A DNA stretch of 5,071 bases from Chloroflexota bacterium (GTDB lineage Bacteria > Chloroflexota > Limnocylindria > Limnocylindrales > CSP1-4), in NCBI GenBank assembly GCA_021802185.1, contig JAKAAV010000193.1, positions 1 through 5,071 of the forward strand, in the 5' to 3' direction. Under the pieces are notes generated by a model. It had not been told where the DNA came from. It made no database searches and was given only the letters and a program-made list of their open reading frames with translations. The translations under genes were made by a program, and so were the position numbers. Of this stretch, positions 4,388 through 5,071 are shown one piece after another (the stretch's first letter is position 1; each line of letters opens with the position of its first letter).

Positions 4388-5071
4388 GTGCCGACCGATT
4401 GCGCGATTCGGACCGAGGGGCTCACGCGCGAGTTCGGGACGCTGCGGGCGGTCGACGGCGTATCGCTCGAGGTGCCGGCGGGCGCCATCTTCGGTTTCCT
4501 CGGGCCGAACGGTTCGGGCAAGACCACGACCATCCGGCTGCTGCTCGGCCTGCTCGAACCCACGCGCGGCTCCGCGAGCGTCCTCGGCCACGACACGCGC
4601 ACCGACGCGGGGGCGATCCGCGAGCGCTGTGGCGCGCTGCTCGAACACTCAGGGCTGTACGAGCGGATGACGGCGGAGGACAACCTCGAGTTCTACGCGC
4701 GGGTGTGGCACCTGCCGGAGGCCGCACGGCGGGAGCGCGTCCGGGATCTGCTGACGGGGCTCGGGCTCTGGGATCGGCGCCACGAGCTCGTCGGGCAGTG
4801 GAGCCGCGGCATGAAGCAGAAGCTGGCCGTGGCGCGCGCGCTCCTGCACCACCCCGACCTCCTGTTTCTCGACGAGCCGACGGCGGGCCTCGACCCCATC
4901 GCGGCGGCGGCCCTCCGCGACGACCTGACCGGCCTCGCGCGCCGCGAGGGCGTCACAGTGTTCCTGACGACGCACAACCTCGCCGAGGCGGAGAAGCTGT
5001 GCGACCAGGTGGCCGTCATCCGATCGGGCCGGCTCGTGGCGGTCGGCAGGCCCGACGAGCTGCGCGCGAGG
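4388..5071 (+). CDS. ABC-2 type exporter ATP-binding protein (3' end outside window)
   Basis: Nucleotide-binding subunit of an ABC-2 type exporter (CcmA/DrrA-like), which powers a separate membrane permease at the cytoplasmic face. The substrate cannot be read from this subunit. The window holds 228 codons and the frame runs off the right edge. Such subunits are typically near 300 residues, so a C-terminal part is missing. Visible motifs: Walker A GPNGSGKTT (39-47); Q-loop region LLEHSGLYERMT (84-95), with Glu86 where Gln is usual; signature WSRGMKQKL (138-146), a variant of LSGGQ seen in this exporter group; Walker B LLFLDEP (158-164); D-loop AGLDP (166-170); and switch His196 (TTHN). The GTG start is chosen for its ribosome site. 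An in-frame ATG at 4343 would add 15 Ala/Gly/Pro-rich residues and has only a G-run before it. The permease gene probably follows downstream. Confidence 0.9.
   Translation, partial: MPTDCAIRTEGLTREFGTLRAVDGVSLEVPAGAIFGFLGPNGSGKTTTIRLLLGLLEPTRGSASVLGHDTRTDAGAIRERCGALLEHSGLYERMTAEDNLEFYARVWHLPEAARRERVRDLLTGLGLWDRRHELVGQWSRGMKQKLAVARALLHHPDLLFLDEPTAGLDPIAAAALRDDLTGLARREGVTVFLTTHNLAEAEKLCDQVAVIRSGRLVAVGRPDELRAR

Noticed and set aside
1..5071. tRNA, rRNA, insertion sequence, transposase or integrase
   Set aside because: I found no T-loop-like GTTCGA context, no rRNA-like sequence, no transposase motifs and no flanking terminal inverted repeats.

Overview
The window is very GC-rich, with strong G/C preference at third codon positions. 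It carries an SOS mutagenesis operon with a LexA box of the Gram-positive type (GAAC-N4-GTTC). Together with an ImuA of the RecA-like (ImuA') kind and a DUF6504-type small gene, this suggests a high-GC Chloroflexota or Actinomycetota genome. I lean weakly towards Chloroflexota (soil or freshwater lineages). That placement is inference; no rRNA or marker gene is present.

Layout: (1) 17-736 encodes a soluble protein of unknown function, possibly truncated at the left edge. (2) 765-792 is a sigma70-like promoter with a near-perfect LexA palindrome between its -35 and -10 hexamers. (3) 803-3745 is a three-gene operon: imuA (RecA-like), imuB (Y-family polymerase homologue whose catalytic acidic residues are lost) and an 82-residue DUF6504-like protein. 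imuA carries an unusual proline-rich C-terminal tail encoded by two in-frame minisatellites, and its reading frame runs 194 bp into imuB. imuB and the third gene overlap by ATGA. (4) 3746-4114 has no convincing gene but contains direct repeats, a perfect 12-bp hairpin with a competing or extending outer helix, and an 8-codon mini-ORF. (5) 4115-4222 on the minus strand is a 35-residue single-pass membrane peptide. (6) 4388-5071 is the start of an ABC-2 type exporter ATPase, cut off by the window end.

How it works together: DNA damage should release LexA from the box at 772-789 and switch on imuA, imuB and the small gene. In the characterised mycobacterial mutasome, ImuA' and ImuB are non-catalytic accessory factors. 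ImuB docks on the beta clamp through a short motif and brings in the error-prone polymerase DnaE2. The expected inactivated ImuB site and a consensus clamp motif (QLGLF) are both visible here. dnaE2, often the next gene in such operons, is not in the remaining 1.3 kb, so the polymerase must be encoded elsewhere or the partner is different.
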